Shown: in pieces, positions 45,836 through 58,319 of the stretch
Numbering within the stretch: the first letter of the stretch is position 1
Layout of the letters: each line of letters begins with the position of its first letter
NCBI RefSeq assembly: GCF_036323735.1
Contig: NC_086026.1
Coordinates: 56,177,039 to 56,241,038, forward strand
DNA: 64,000 bases
Direction: 5' to 3'
From: Rattus norvegicus
Lineage: Eukaryota > Chordata > Mammalia > Rodentia > Muridae
Made by a program: the position numbers and the translations under genes
The notes under the pieces: model-generated
Seen by the model: only the letters and a program-made list of their open reading frames with translations
Told to the model about the DNA's origin: nothing
Database searches by the model: none

Positions 45836-47390
45836 AGATACATTGTGTGATCCTTTTTTTTTTTTTGGTATTTTTTATTTACATTTCAAATGTTATCCCC
45901 TTTCCCAGTTTCCCATCCCCCCATCCCCTTCCTCTCCCTCTTCTTCTATGAGGGTGTTCCCCCACCCATCCACCCACCTCTTCCCACCTCACTGCCCTGA
46001 CATTTCCCTACACTGTGGGGTGGGGTGGGGTGGGGTGTTGAGTCTTGGCAAGACAAAGGGCTTCTCCTCCCATTAGTGCCCAATAAGGCCATCCTCTGCT
46101 ACATATGCAGCTGGAGCCATGGGTCTGTCCATGTGCATACTTTAGATGGTGGTATAGTTCCTGGGAGCTCTGGTTAGTTGGTATTGTTCTTCTTATGGGA
46201 TTGCAAATCCCTTCAGCTCCTTCGATCCTTTCTTTAACTCCTCCAATGGGGACCCCATTCTCAGTTCCATTGGGTTGGCTGCAAGTGTTTGCCTCTGTAT
46301 TTGTCATGCTCTGGCAGAGCCTCTCAGGAGGCAGCTATATCAGGTTCCTGTCAGCATGCATTTCGTGGCATCAGCAATATCGTCTGGGTTTGGTGACTGT
46401 ATGGGCTGGATCCCCAGGTGGGCAGTCTCTGGATGGTCTTTCCTTCAATCTCTGCTCCAAACTTTTTCTCTGTATTACCTACTATTTTTGTTCACCTTCT
46501 AAGAAGGACTGAAGCATCTGCAGTTCGGTCGTCCTTCTTGAGCTTCATGTGGTCTGTGGATTGTATCTTGAGTAATCCGAGCTTTGGGGCTAATATCCAC
46601 TTATCAGTGAGTGCATACTATGTGTGGTTTTTTTTGTGATTGGGTTACCTCAGGATATTTTCTAGTTCCATCCATTTGCTTATGAATTTTATGAAGTCAT
46701 CATTTTTAATAGCTGAGTAGTACTCCATTGTGTGAATGTACCACATTTTCTGTATCCATTCCTCTGTTGAAGGACATCTGTGTTCTTTCTAACTTCTGGC
46801 TATTATAAATAAGGCTGCTATGAATATAGTAGAGCACGTGTCTTTGTGATATGTTGGGGCATCTTTTGGGTATATGCCCAAGAGAGGTATAGCTTGGTCC
46901 TCAGGTAGTTTAATGTCCAATTTTCTGAGGACCCTCTAGAGTGATTTCCAGAGTAGTTGTACCAGTGTGCAATCCCACCAACAATGGAGGAGTGTTCCTC
47001 TTTCTCCACATCCTCAACAACATCTGTTGTCACCTGAGTTTTTTATTTTAGCCATTCTGACTGGTGTGAGGTGGAATCTCAGGGTTGTTTTGATTTGCAT
47101 TTCCCTGATGATTAACGATGTTAAACATTTCTATAGGGGCTTCTCAGCCGTTCGATATTCCTCAGTTGAGAATTCTTTGTTTAGCTCTGTAACCCATTTT
47201 TTGATAAGGTTATTTGATTCTCTGGGGTCTAATTTCCTGAGTTCTTTGTATATTTTGGATATTAGCCCTCTATCATATGTAGGATTGGTAAAGATCTTCC
47301 CAATCTGTTGATTGCCATTTTGTCCTAATGACAGCGTCCTTTGCCTTACAGAAGCTTTGTTATTTTATGAGGTTCCATTTGTAAATTCTT

Positions 47391-49611
47391 TTTTTTAAAA
47401 AAAGATTTATTAAATTTTTATCTTTATTAACTTGAGTATTTCTTATTTACATTTTGATTGTTATTCCCTTTCCCGGTTTCCGGGCCAACATCCCCCTAAC
47501 CCCTACCCCTCCCCTTCTATATGGGCTTCCCCTCCCCATCCTCCCCCCATTACCACCCTCCCCCCAACAATCACGTTCACTGGGGGTTCAGTCTTGGCAG
47601 GACCAAAGGCTTCCCCTTCCACTGGTGCTCTTACTAGGCTATTCATTGCTACCTATGAGGTTGGAACCCAGGGTCAGTTTATGTATAGTTTTTGGGTAGT
47701 GGCTTAGTCCCTGGAAGCTCAGGTTGATTGGCATTGTTGTTCATATGGGGGTCTCAAGCCCCTTCAAGCTCTTCCAGTCCTTTCTCTGATTCCTTCAACG
47801 GAGGTCCCGTTCTCAGTTCAGTGGATTGCTGCTGGCATTCGCCTATGTATTTGCTGTATTCTGGCTCTCTCAGGAGAGATCTATATGTGGTTCTTGTCAG
47901 CCTGCACTTCTTTGCTTCATCCATTTTATCTAGTTTGGTGGCTATGTATGTATGGGCCACATGTGGGGCAGGCTCTGAGTGGGTGTTCCTTCTGCCTCTG
48001 TTGTAAACTTTGCCTCCCTATTCCCTCCCAAGGGTATTCTTGTTCCCATTTTAAAGAAGGAGTGAAGCATCCACATTTTGGTCGTCCTTCTTGAGTTTCA
48101 TGTGTTCTGTGTATCTAGGGTAATTCGAGCATTTGGGCTAATATCCACCTATCAATTAGTGCATACCATGTGTGTTTTTCTGTGATTGGGTTACCTCACT
48201 CAGGATGATATTTTCCAGTTCCATCCATTTGCCTGTGAATTTCATAACGTCATTGTTTTTGATAGCTGAGTAATATTCCATTGTGTAGATGTACCACATT
48301 TTCTGTATCCATTCCTCTGTTGAAGGGCATCTGAGTTCTTTTCCAGCTTCTGGCTATTATAAATAAGGCTGCTATGAACATAGTAGAGCACGTGTCTTTG
48401 TGATATGTTGGGGCATCTTTTGGGTATATGCCCAAGAGAGGTATAGCTTGGTCCTCAGGTAGTTTAATGTCCAATTTTCTGAGGAACCTCCAGACTGATT
48501 TCCAGAATGGTTGTACCAGTCTGCAATCCCACCAACAATGGAGGAGTGTTCCTCTTTCTCCACATCCTCGCCAGCATTTGCTGTCACCTGAGTTTTTGAT
48601 CTTAGCCATTCTCACTGGTGTGAGGTGAAATCTCAGGGTTGTTTTGATTTGCATTTCCCTTATGACTAAAGATGTTGAACATTTCTTTAGGTGTTTCTCA
48701 GCCATTCGGCATTCTTCAGCTGTGAATTCTTTGTTTAGCTCTGAACCCCATTTTCTAATAGGGTTATTTGTTTCCCTTTGGTCTAACTTCTTGAGTTCTT
48801 TGTATATTTTGGATATAAGGCCTCTATCTGTTGTAGGATTGGTAAAGATCTTTTCCCAATCTGTTGGTTGCCGTTTTGTCCTAACCACAGTGTCCTTTGC
48901 CTTACAGAAGCTTTGCAGTTTTATGAGATCCCATTTGTCTATTCTTGATCTTAGAGGATAAGCCATTGGTGTTTTGTTCAGGAAATTTCTCCAGTGCCCA
49001 TGTGTTCGAGATGCTTCCCCACTTTTTCTTCTATTAGTTTGAGTGTATCTGGTTTGATGTGGAGGTCCTTGATCCACTTGGACTTAAGCTTTGTACAGGG
49101 TGATAAGCATGGATCGATCTGCATTCTTCTACATGCTGACCTCCAGTTGAACCAGCACCATTTGCTGAAAATGCTATCTTTTTTCCATTGGATGGTTTTG
49201 GCTCATTTGTCAAAAATCAAGTGCCCATAGGTGTGTGGGTTCATTTCTGGGTCTTCAATTCTATTTCACTGGTCTATCTGTCTGTCTCTGTACCAATACC
49301 ATGCAGTTTTTATCACTATTGCTCTGTAATACTGCTTGAGTTCAGGGATAGTGATTCCCCCAGAAGTCCTTTTATTGTTGAGGATAGTTTTAGCTATCCT
49401 GGGTTTTTTGTTATTCCAGATGAATTTGCAAATTGTTCTGTCTAACTCTCTGAAGAATTGGATTGGTATTTTGATGGGGATTGCATTGAATCTGTAGATC
49501 AATTTTGGTAGAATGGCCATTTTTACTATGTTAATCCTGCCAATCCATGAGCATGAGAGATCTTTGCATCTTCTGAGGTCTTCTTCAATTTCTTTCTTCA
49601 GAGGCTTGAAG
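47391..49611 (-). mobile_element. Younger rat L1, 5'-truncated, nested inside the older L1
   Basis: The rat-type 3' terminus (CTTTATTAACTTGAG in reverse, about 47422) is preceded outward by AT-rich extra sequence and a T-run. The 3'UTR extends to about 48170, and C-terminal ORF2 from there to about 49611, where it stops at AGAGGCTTGAAG. The short direct repeat TTCTT at the two junctions is the visible TSD. About 2.2 kb of the 3' end is present. Confidence 0.92.
48250..49077 (-). pseudogene. L1 ORF2p C-terminal fragment (younger L1)
   Basis: A 275-codon open frame encodes the ORF2p C-terminal part downstream of the reverse transcriptase domain. It includes the cysteine-rich motif CWRGCGERGTLLHCWWDC in its second half and a closing HLHNGILLSY segment. 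In intact L1 this region assists RNA binding and target-primed reverse transcription. Here the endonuclease and the polymerase core are absent, and the frame ends early (HNGILLSYQKQ then stop), short of the usual ORF2p C-terminus. It has no start codon of its own. Confidence 0.88.
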
Positions 49612-49736
49612 TTCTTGATCTTACAGCATAAGCCATTGGTGTTCTGTTTAGGAAATTTTCTCCAGTGCCCATGTGTTCGAGGGTCCTCCCCACTTTTTCT
49701 TCTTTTAATGTTTGCTCCTGTGACATAATATAACAA
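49266..49736 (-). pseudogene. Chance chimeric L1 ORF2 frame across the nesting junction
   Basis: The first about 41 codons (with HGHWRKFPKQNTNGLCCKI) come from the older L1, and the rest (with FIWNNKKPRIAKTILNNK) from the younger one. The two join in frame at about 49612. The equivalent GHWRNF segment of the younger element occurs again at 49000-49020, confirming two copies. No start or context supports expression. Confidence 0.85.
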
Positions 49737-50019
49737 AGTCCATTTTCTGGAAAGTCATTGATTTATAAATACACGAGTTTCCCTTCACACAAGGAAATCA
49801 GTCTGTTGTCTCTGTGGCTGAGGTGGACTTGCTAATCTTATTTCTCTCAGATGGGTTTTGCCAAATTCTCCATTGCACTTCTATTGAGATGACCTGTTTG
49901 AGTTTGGAAAATGCAGAGTAAAATCTTTCAAGAAATTACAGCAAGCAACTAGATTTTGGCACCTGTGCCCTTCCAAGGAGTAATATGTTAGAAACAAATA
50001 GCTTATCCCAAGAAAGAAC
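49711..50019. other. No recognised feature
   Basis: About 300 bp unassigned between the L1 nest and a B3 SINE. Confidence 0.35.
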
Positions 50020-50335
50020 TAGAGAGATGGCTCGATCATTAAAGTGCTTGCCTTGTAAGCATGAGGACCTGAGTTCGAACCCAAGAGCGCTCCTAAGCTG
50101 TAGCGTGAAGCCATTATCTTAGCTGCAGGGAGGTGAAGACAGAATCTCCCTGTCGCTTGCTGGCCATCCAGTCTAGCTAATTGGTTAGTTCCAAGACAAT
50201 GAGAGAATCTGTCTCCATGACGGTGGACGGTGTTCCTGAGGATAATACTGTGTGCTGCCTTGAGGTCTTTATAAGACCATGTACTCGTGTTTCTGAATAC
50301 CCACCAACACACATGTATGTGCATACTCATGTACA

Positions 50336-50385
<50 letters not shown>
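50020..50385 (+). mobile_element. B3/B2-type SINE with (CA)n tail
   Basis: The tRNA-like head AGAGAGATGGCTCGATCATTAAAGTGC (in part) and box B GAGTTCGAACCC are well preserved. A body with GCTTGCTGGCCATCCAGTC follows, then about 23 CA units at 50338-50383. Confidence 0.85.
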
Positions 50386-50387
<2 letters not shown>

Positions 50388-51184
50388 ATCATTTAGAAGC
50401 TAGTGCTGTATTATACACAGCCTTATAGGACAACAAAACCTCTGGCAAACAGCCATTGTGGTAAGTTATTTAGCACTGTCGAGCCTTCAGATGACTGTAG
50501 CTCTATCTTATGGCAACCCCTCCCCCCAAAAAAGGCAAGTAAACGGTTAGGAATGTCTCAACTCACAGAAAATGTGAAATAGCGTGTGTTAGATCAAGCC
50601 TCTACATTTTGGGTAAAGTGTTATGAGGTCGTAGAGTCTAATGTACTTAGAGTGACCAAAAGCATTTTGAAAGAGACAAAACTGGGAGAGTCAGTATACG
50701 ATTTAGCATAAAGAGCCGTAATGATGGAGACCACACAGTTTTGGCAAGACAGCAACAAAATGTTGTCTGGACCATCCTAGAGCACCTAAAAATACAACGC
50801 AAATATATGATAGTCCATCAAAATGAAGTATGCATGAAAGTCCCATATGGAAACCTATTGAGCAATTTAAAAATAATAGAAATGAAATATTTTGGTAACA
50901 TGTGAATGGGATTCAGTGCTAATGGATTTTTGACAAAATTCCAAAGGCACAAAAATATTCTTTTTTCAGAATCTAAAAGTAAGACTACATATCCAATGAT
51001 AGCTATGTATTTTTCTCATTAGCATATTAGAATTATTGGTCTTGCTATGACAGTTTCATTAGCGTTTTTACATCTCGCCATTTCTCTCTCATGCCTCTGC
51101 CCACTTCCACTGGTCTTGAACTCCTTCTTTTGACCAAATAGTCTCGACTTTCACGTCTTACCTTTATAATCTAACTTTCACACA
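50386..51184. other. No recognised feature
   Basis: A/T-rich unassigned sequence. Confidence 0.35.
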
Positions 51185-51524
51185 CCAGACAGAATATGTT
51201 GTATTTATCTGTCTGTGTCTGTCTTGTTTTCCTCATGCATTCATCTGCTGATGGACAGCAAGGCTGATTCCATAATTTGGCGATTGTGAATAGTGTCACA
51301 ATAAACGTGAATGTGCAGCCATTTCTCTTGTATATTCCCACCAGTGGCATAACAAGATCATACAGCAGTTCTGTTTCTAGGTTTTTCTGAGGAACCTAGG
51401 AACTGATTTCCATAATCACCGCTCTGATTTGCATTCCCATAAGCAATGTTTAGAAGTCCTTTCCCCTCCACATCCTTGCCAACAGTTAATCCTTGCCAAC
51501 AGTTGCTGCTTATACTTGAGGCTG

Positions 51525-51645
51525 TCTGTCTGCCGGTCAGTCTGTCTGTCTGTCTGTTGGTCTCTTTGTGTGTCTGGTGCATTTGTGTATGTGGGTACAT
51601 ATATGTATGTGTGTTCACATGCACTTTGTGTTTGTATGTGATATC
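51525..51645. repeat. (TCTG)n/(TG)n microsatellite
   Basis: TCTG units at about 51525-51560 pass into TG/TATG-rich sequence; probably the expanded tail of the adjacent SINE. Confidence 0.85.
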
Positions 51646-51659
51646 ATAGGAAAACCTCC

Positions 51660-51900
51660 AGTGTCATTCTTCAGGTACTGCCCAATCTCTCTCCTTCTCT
51701 GGGACTGGGTCTCTTCCTGGGTTGGATAGATCACTGGTCAGTGATCCCTGAGATCCACTCCCTGCTGTGTCCCGAGTGCTGGGATCATGAGTGCATGCAT
51801 ACAACCATGCTTGGCTTTTCTATGTGATTTCTGGAGGGTAGAACCCAGGTTCTCACGCTCATGTAGCCATCACTTTACTGAAGGAGCTTTGGCTGTTCCC
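51660..51900 (-). mobile_element. B4-type SINE, antisense
   Basis: GACTGGGTCTCTTCCTGGG, GTCCCGAGTGCTGGGATCATG and GGTAGAACCCAGGTTCTCACG are reversed B1-half and ID-head blocks of B4. Confidence 0.65.
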
Positions 51901-52734
51901 AGATTTTATTTTTTTAAAACATGTGTTTCGTCTTTAACAATTTTATTTATGTATCTAGTGCATTCTAGTCCCATTCTCCACTCCTCCCACTCCCACAAAT
52001 TCTCTCTTTCTCCCACCACGTCCGCATCCCAGTTTCATGTTTGATTGATTGAGTTTGACTGATTTACTCCCATGGGCACGAGTGTGCAGCTATCCATCGC
52101 CACATGAGTAATTCACTAGAGGCTACCTTACTGAAGAGAGAAACTTCCTGGGCTGCTCCTGTGAATGGAGGTGGGACCTCATGGGCTCTTCTGATTTGTG
52201 GCTGAATATTTATTGGTTCAGTCTTGTATAGGTACAATACAGGCAACCATAGGAGTTGTGAGTTTGTGGGTTAGACAGCCACAAGAAAGCACTTGACAGT
52301 CAGTCCTCTGCCCTCATGTTTTCTTGGTAGTAGCCATTCTGACTGGGATAAGATGGAGTCTCAGTGTAGTTTTGATTCGTATTTCGTTGATGGTTAAAAT
52401 TATTGAACACTTTCCCATATCGTTCTTGGCCATTTGTTCTTCTTTTGAAAACAATTAATTGGATTCATTTGTCAATTTATTGACTAGATTATTTTGTTTG
52501 GGCTCTTAATTTTTTTAGTTCTTGATATTACTCTCCTATGAAATACATACCTGTGGGAATTCTCTCTTGTTCTATAGACCACCTCTTTGCTTACTAGTTG
52601 TATCTGTTCCTGTGTGGAAGATGTTTCATTTTTTGCAATCCTGCTTGTCAGGTCTTTCCATCATTTCATAGATTACTGGAATTCTACTTAGAAAGCTCTC
52701 ATCTATGCCTACATCTTTTTGGTATTCTCTCCCC

Positions 52735-53090
52735 ATCCCCCTCCTCCTCCTCTCTCCCTACCCCTCCCTCTGTGTGTGTGTGTGTGTGTGTGTGTGCATG
52801 TGCATTATCTGTAGGCATGTGTCAGTACACATGCTATGTGCAGATGTGTCTTCCTCAAGCACTCTCCTCCTTCCTTTTTTCATGACAGTCTTGTGTTAAC
52901 CTTGGAATGCACTTATTGGGTGACTGGCCAATAAGCCCCTGGCATCATCTAGTCTCTACCTTCCAGCACTAGAATTCTAGGCATGCACTGCCAGTCAGAT
53001 TTTTGTACGAGTGCTTTGATCTTAACTAGGTCTTCATGTTTGCACAGCAAACATTTGACCCCCTGAGCTATCTCTTTGGCCCTATATGCC
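52735..53090 (-). mobile_element. B4/RSINE-type SINE with CT/TG tract, antisense
   Basis: A CT-rich then TG(14) tract (52735-52797) leads into CTACCTTCCAGCACTAGAATTC, GGCATGCACTGCCAGTCAG and CCCTGAGCTATCTCTTTGGCC, the reversed body and tRNA-like head. It lies within the old L1. Confidence 0.65.
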
Positions 53091-53379
53091 TGTACCCAGA
53101 AATGCTACCCTGAGTTTTCAATAGGTCTTTGGTCTATTTTGATTGGTTGTCATACAAGGTAAGAGACAGAAATCTTGTATGCAGATGCCCACTTTTCCCA
53201 GTATTGCTTAATGAAGAAGAAATGGATACATTTTATCCAATGTGTATTTTAGGCTCCTTTGTCACTGCATGCATTTGTTTTGGGCCCCTCTATTCTAGTC
53301 TATTGGCCTACTTATCTGTCTTAGTGCCATGCTATGCTGATTCCAAAAGAGTTATTTCAAAATTTTTACGTATCTATTG

Positions 53380-53505
53380 AGTTTGTGTGAGCGTGCACAT
53401 GTGGAGATGACAAGATAATTTTCAAGAATTGTTTCCCTTCACTACGTGAGTTCTGGAGCTCAAATTCAGCAGTGAGTGGCTTTGCCCACTGGGCCATTTT
53501 GCTGG
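53380..53505 (-). mobile_element. B3-type SINE fragment, antisense
   Basis: CACTACGTGAGTTCTGGAGC then CCCACTGGGCCATTTTGCTGG is the reversed tRNA-like head. Within the old L1. Confidence 0.65.
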
Positions 53506-53551
53506 CCTCGTGCAGCAGCTGCTGCTGCTACTGCTACTGTTATTATTTACT

Positions 53552-53653
<102 letters not shown>

Positions 53654-54234
53654 CACGTGAATTTTAGGACGTTTTATGTGAAAAGCATCAGAATTTTGGT
53701 GGGAACGACACTGACATAACACCCATAAGAATTCAATAGATTCATGACCACAGAACAGCTTTGCAACCAGAGTCATCTTCAATGGCTTTCTTTCCTGCAT
53801 GACAGTTTTTATGGTAATCACTTCCTTGGTTAAGTTTACTCTCAGGTATTATTTGAGGCTGTTGTGAATAGGATTGTTTTGCTAATTTCTTAATTGCGTT
53901 GGTGTATAAAAGCATGCCGGTTTTTATATGGTAGACTTGCATACAGCCGCTCTTGCTGACACTCTTTATCCAATCTAAGCATTTTCTCAAGAACCTTTAA
54001 TGTCTTTGAACAGTCATAACATGAATCTAGGGTAGCTTGACTTCTTTTCCTATTTGGATTGGTTTCATTTTTTTTCTCTTGCTTTATTGCTCTGCCGGAG
54101 CATTCAAGCATTGGTATTAAATGAAAGGGAGGAGCAAACATGCTCTTCTCCTTCCTGATGTGAGAGGAAATGCTTGCAATTTTCTCATTTCACCTAATAC
54201 TGGCTATAATTTTATCAACAATAACATCAAAAGA

Positions 54235-54236
<2 letters not shown>

Positions 54237-54280
<44 letters not shown>
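54237..54280. repeat. (CA)n microsatellite
   Basis: About 21 CA units. Confidence 0.97.
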
Positions 54281-54329
54281 TCTTGTCTCTGTTTCTCTCT
54301 CACACTTTGTATATCTGTGTCTGTGTGTC

Positions 54330-54620
54330 TGTATGTGGAGATCGGGTGATAACTTTAGGGGGTTGATTTTCCCTTTTCTACCTGGATTTGAGGCAGGGTT
54401 CTCTTGTGTCTGCCATTTGACCAACTCTTTCCGGCTAGCTGGCCTTCCTGAATCTAGGGGACTCTCTGATCTCAGTCTACCCTCTTGCCATAGGAGCACT
54501 GGGAAAACAGGCACATGCTACCACATCCAGGTCTTTACAAGTGTTCTAGGGATCCAAGCTCAGCTTGTCCCGTTTGCAGAGTGTGTGTTTTTATTTTCTG
54601 AGCCATACCCCTGGTTTATA
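54330..54620 (-). mobile_element. B4/RSINE-type SINE, antisense, diverged
   Basis: ATTTGAGGCAGGGTTCTCTTG, GCTAGCTGGCCTTCCTGAATC, CATAGGAGCACTGGGAAAAC and TTCTGAGCCATACCCCTGG are ordered blocks in reverse. The CA tract beside it is its expanded tail. Within the old L1. Confidence 0.6.
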
Positions 54621-54883
54621 TACAGCATTTCTTTGTCGAGGTGTGCTCCTCTGTGTCCAGTTTCTACAGAGATTTTATCATGAAGGAATAGTGACTTTTG
54701 TCAGAGACTGCCCCCCACACCCCCTTGTCTGAGAAGAGCATGTGATATCTGTGCCTGAGTCTATGCATGGGCTCTAGTGCACTTACCAATGTGCAATTGT
54801 TGAACCGCTCTTGCCTCTCGGGAGCCATTCTTGCATCCCTGGAAGGAATAAAACCAACCTGATCAGGAAGGATGCTGTTTTTA

Positions 54884-54981
54884 TTTTTATTTTTTATTTT
54901 TTTTTTCGGAGCTGGGGACCGAACCCAGGGCCTTGCACTTCCTAGGTAAGCGCTCTACCACTGAGCTAAATCCCCAGCCCC
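54884..54981 (-). mobile_element. ID SINE (rat-type), antisense
   Basis: A reversed A-rich tail (T-rich with single A bases) is followed by CGGAGCTGGGGACCGAACCC to GAGCTAAATCCCCAGCCCC. Exact 15-bp duplications AGGATGCTGTTTTTA at 54869-54883 and 54982-54996. Inserted in the old L1; nearly undiverged. Confidence 0.96.
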
Positions 54982-55714
54982 AGGATGCTGTTTTTAAAAT
55001 GTGTGCTGTGGGATTCAGTTTGTGAGCATTTCATTAAGAAAATTTAAGCTTTTTTGTTTTCAGGAAAGCTGGCCTATATTTTTGTCTTGTCTTTATCTAG
55101 TTTGGAATCATGATATTGGATTTGTTTAAGGAGTTTAGTAGCATCCCCTCCCTTTCTATTTCGTGGGATAGTTTGAGAGGAGGTTGGTGTTAATTATTTT
55201 TCAAAGGTCTGGTGGTATTCAGCAATGAACCTGGGCCTCTCCTTGTTGGGCCTTTTATTTTTTTTTAATTAATGCTTGAGTATTGTTACTCATTATCAGG
55301 TCATTTAAACTGTATATATCCACTTGATTTAATGCTGACGGTCATATATGTCAAGAAATTTATCTACTTTTTTTCTAAATGGCAAAATTATTTCATAATG
55401 ATTCTCTGGATTTCATCAGTGTCTACTGCAATGTCTTCATTTTCATCTCAAATTGCTTCACTTTGGGTCTTCTCTTCTTTTTGATTAATTTAGCTGAGGG
55501 TTCATCCATCTTTTCACCTATTCTAAGAACTAACTCTTGGTTTCATTGATTATTTGCACTGTCCCTTGATTCTCTAGTCCCCTAACTTGCACGCTAGCTT
55601 TTTATTTTTCTTTACATCTCTCAGAATTTGGCCTTTTCAAAATCACAAAATACACAACTAAGTGATTTATTTGAGTTTCTTCTGGGGATGGAGGTTGTTC
55701 GTTCAATTTTGTTT

Positions 55715-55858
55715 TTCCTAAGATAGGGTTTCACTTCTAGCCTTGGCTATCATGGAACTCACTATGTAAACCAGACTGGCCTTAAACTCATGGAAATCCT
55801 CCTGTCTTTGCTTCCAGAGTACTGGGATTAAAGGTCTGAGCCACTGCGCCCAACTAAG
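55715..55858 (-). mobile_element. B1 SINE, antisense
   Basis: TAAGATAGGGTTTCACTTCTAG, CATGGAACTCACTATGTAAACC, CTTCCAGAGTACTGGGATTAA and GTCTGAGCCACTGCGCCCAAC are reversed B1 blocks. Inserted in the old L1. Confidence 0.92.
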
Positions 55859-57100
55859 TTTGCTTGTGTTTAATGTCCTATGTGAACTCCCATGGGTGTC
55901 CCCCAAAGTTCTGGTAACCCCCTTCTTTTTGCTTGATTCTAAGGATTTTAAAAAAATGCTCTTTCTCATTTTTCAATGACTCCCCTGATCACTTGGAAAT
56001 ATTCTAGTTTGTCTCCACATATTAGTGTTGTGGCTGTAGCTTCTCTTGCTTTTTAATGTTTAGCTTTTAAAAATTGTTATGTTCTCATAAGATTAATGAC
56101 TTACACGATTTTTTTATTTTTTTTAAGACTTGCTTTTTTTTGATCTAAAATGTGATATGTTTTTGAGCAAGCTCCAAGGCCCATTGAGAAGAATGTGTTT
56201 TACAACTGCTGTGTGGAAAATTCTATAGACGGATGTATCATGTTTATGCATCATTTATGGTTCGGTTTAAGCTGCAGCTTACTTGATTAGATTTTTTTTT
56301 CTCCCTGTGCTATCTGTCTATTTATTGGTAAAAATGAGGTATTGGTATCGCCCGTTAGTGTAGCACACGCACACTCGTTGCGTATACATTCACGATCATT
56401 CTGCCTTCCAGGTGGGTTGTTCTCTTTATTAACTCGCAGTGGTTGCCTTGTTCTTGATTTTGGCCGCAAGTCTACTTTGTCAGATATGAATGCAACCACC
56501 CCTGCTAATTTCCACTTGCTTGGTGTATCATTTTTCCATACTTTCCCAGAGTGCGTGGTTCTTTGCCATCAAGATATTTTGTGAAAAAAAAAAGAAAAGA
56601 AAGAAAAAGAAAAAACATGTTTGAAGCTTGTCTTTTAATACAATCAGCCAGACTGCATCTTAATTGGAGAGTTAAAACCATTTACAGTGAGGGTAATTAT
56701 TGAGAGGTCGACATGGATTTTTATCTTTTTTTTTTTTCTGGTTGCTTTATATGTTTCTTCTTTGCCTCCTCCCTTTTTCTTCCCAGGGGTTTTACAGCTT
56801 GCTGGCTCTCTTGTGCTCCTTTATTCCTTCCGGAAGGCATGCTTCCCTAGGCTCACAGACTCGTGCCTTGCTCCCCAGTCAGTATGTAGGACTGCTTTCA
56901 GCACTTCCTGCAAGCCTGCCTTGGCTTGCCTCGTCTGTTTTTCTGCTGCAAAGTCTTTGTTTCTTCATCAGTTTTGAGATGTGAATTTACTAGATCCAGT
57001 AGTCAGGACTTACAATCCTTTGCTTCTGGGGATTGGAATGCATCCTGACACACTTTCCTGATGTTTCGAGCTTCATCAGGGAGCTCTGAGGTTACTCCGA

Positions 57101-58319
57101 TGCGTTTGCTTTTGTGAACGAGTCTTTCAGCTTTATTTCTGTCCATTTGCTCTGTAGTCTCAGCGTTTTACCCAGGGTATAATGTGGAGAACCTGTCTTT
57201 AGCCCGTGTTGGTTTGGGCTCCAATCTCATCCTGGGTCTGGTTGTTGACACCTTTCCATAGATTTAGGGGGGTTTTCTTTACCTTTTCATTGCCATGGGT
57301 TTCAATGCTTTCTTTTTAAACAAAATCTCAACGCCTGCCTCCTTTTTCCTTAGTTAGACCTGATGAGTTTGTTTGCAATTGTACTTGTGTGGTTTTCTTT
57401 ATCGTGCCCTGAATGTAATACTCCCTTAATCTTTCCATTTTCATTCACTGTAGGTTTCCCTTTTCACACTCCACAAGCCATTGTCAGCCATGGTGAACTT
57501 TGTGGCCTGGGGACCAGGAAGGTTCCACTCATTCCAGATGGCCTCTACTTGACGCACCGCACCGGAGGTTGGTTTTCATGTAAGGTATCCTCTTAATGTT
57601 AGAAAGCTGGGGAAGCCAAAAGACCACAGAGGTCTGCACTGAGAGGAGAGAACTCTGCCTGCTGCTCAGAGGGTTTTCAGAGCCTGTCTGTCAGCAAATG
57701 GCTCTGCAGGAAGGTGGAGACTACAGAAATCAGTGCCCATGTCAGATCTGGACTCAGAGTCCTCAGTTGTACCCAGTATCAAACCGCAGGTAGCATGAAG
57801 AAGCTCCAGAGACTAAGCAGTCTGCCTGCTATGACCTTGGCACAACAGTGTCTATTGTAATCCTTAGGTGATCGAGCTTTCTCTTCACCACAGAAGGCAC
57901 GGCCACTGACTACTTTGCTCTTCATAATCCTGGGACCAACCTAGGTCCTACCTAGCTATATTTTTCTGAGGTATGGGTTTCTTTTCCCTTGATGTCTGCC
58001 ATGCAGGAGGAGGCATTGCCTCACTAACCTTCCCCTATAGACTGGACTCAAGACTTGTATCACTGTGGGATTCCTGTCTGTTTTCATTACAGATGTGTGG
58101 CATTAACTGTGACTGTGACCTGAGTTTCTTCTCATCTCCCAAGGAGTAGAGGGTAGAACTACAGGATGGTCTGACTTTTCTTTGCCCTGTCTATGGTTCT
58201 GCCTACCTCCAGTTTTCCAATCAGCTTTCTGGTGCCGAGCAATGCTCTTCTCCTGTCCCCTCTGGAATACAACCTGTCTTCTGTGAAGCTGACTCTTAGC
58301 ATTTACAGTCATACCTTTG
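57101..58319. other. No recognised feature
   Basis: About 1.2 kb unassigned between antisense and sense L1 fragments. Could include L1 5' sequence, but I cannot align it. Confidence 0.35.

Larger units (their letters stand above)
45852..49710 (-). mobile_element. Older rodent L1, 5'-truncated, antisense, split by a younger L1
   Basis: Poly-T then GGTATTTTTTATTTACATTTC is the L1 3' end. The 3'UTR and C-terminal ORF2 run in reverse to about 47390 (GTAAATTCTT) and stop abruptly. The host sequence resumes at about 49612 (TTCTTGATCTTACAGCATAAGCC) and ends near 49710. The ORF2 sequence either side of the inner element is contiguous in the L1 consensus order, which proves the nesting. Its ORF2 is broken. 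Confidence 0.9.

Noticed and set aside
45852..45880. Clean long target-site duplication for the older L1
   Set aside because: Only a 5-base TGTGA similarity could be seen between its two edges, too short to claim.
48250..49736. Functional L1 ORF2 reverse transcriptase
   Set aside because: Only the C-terminal part remains, the element is 5'-truncated with no endonuclease or catalytic core, and the upstream frame is a chimera of two elements.
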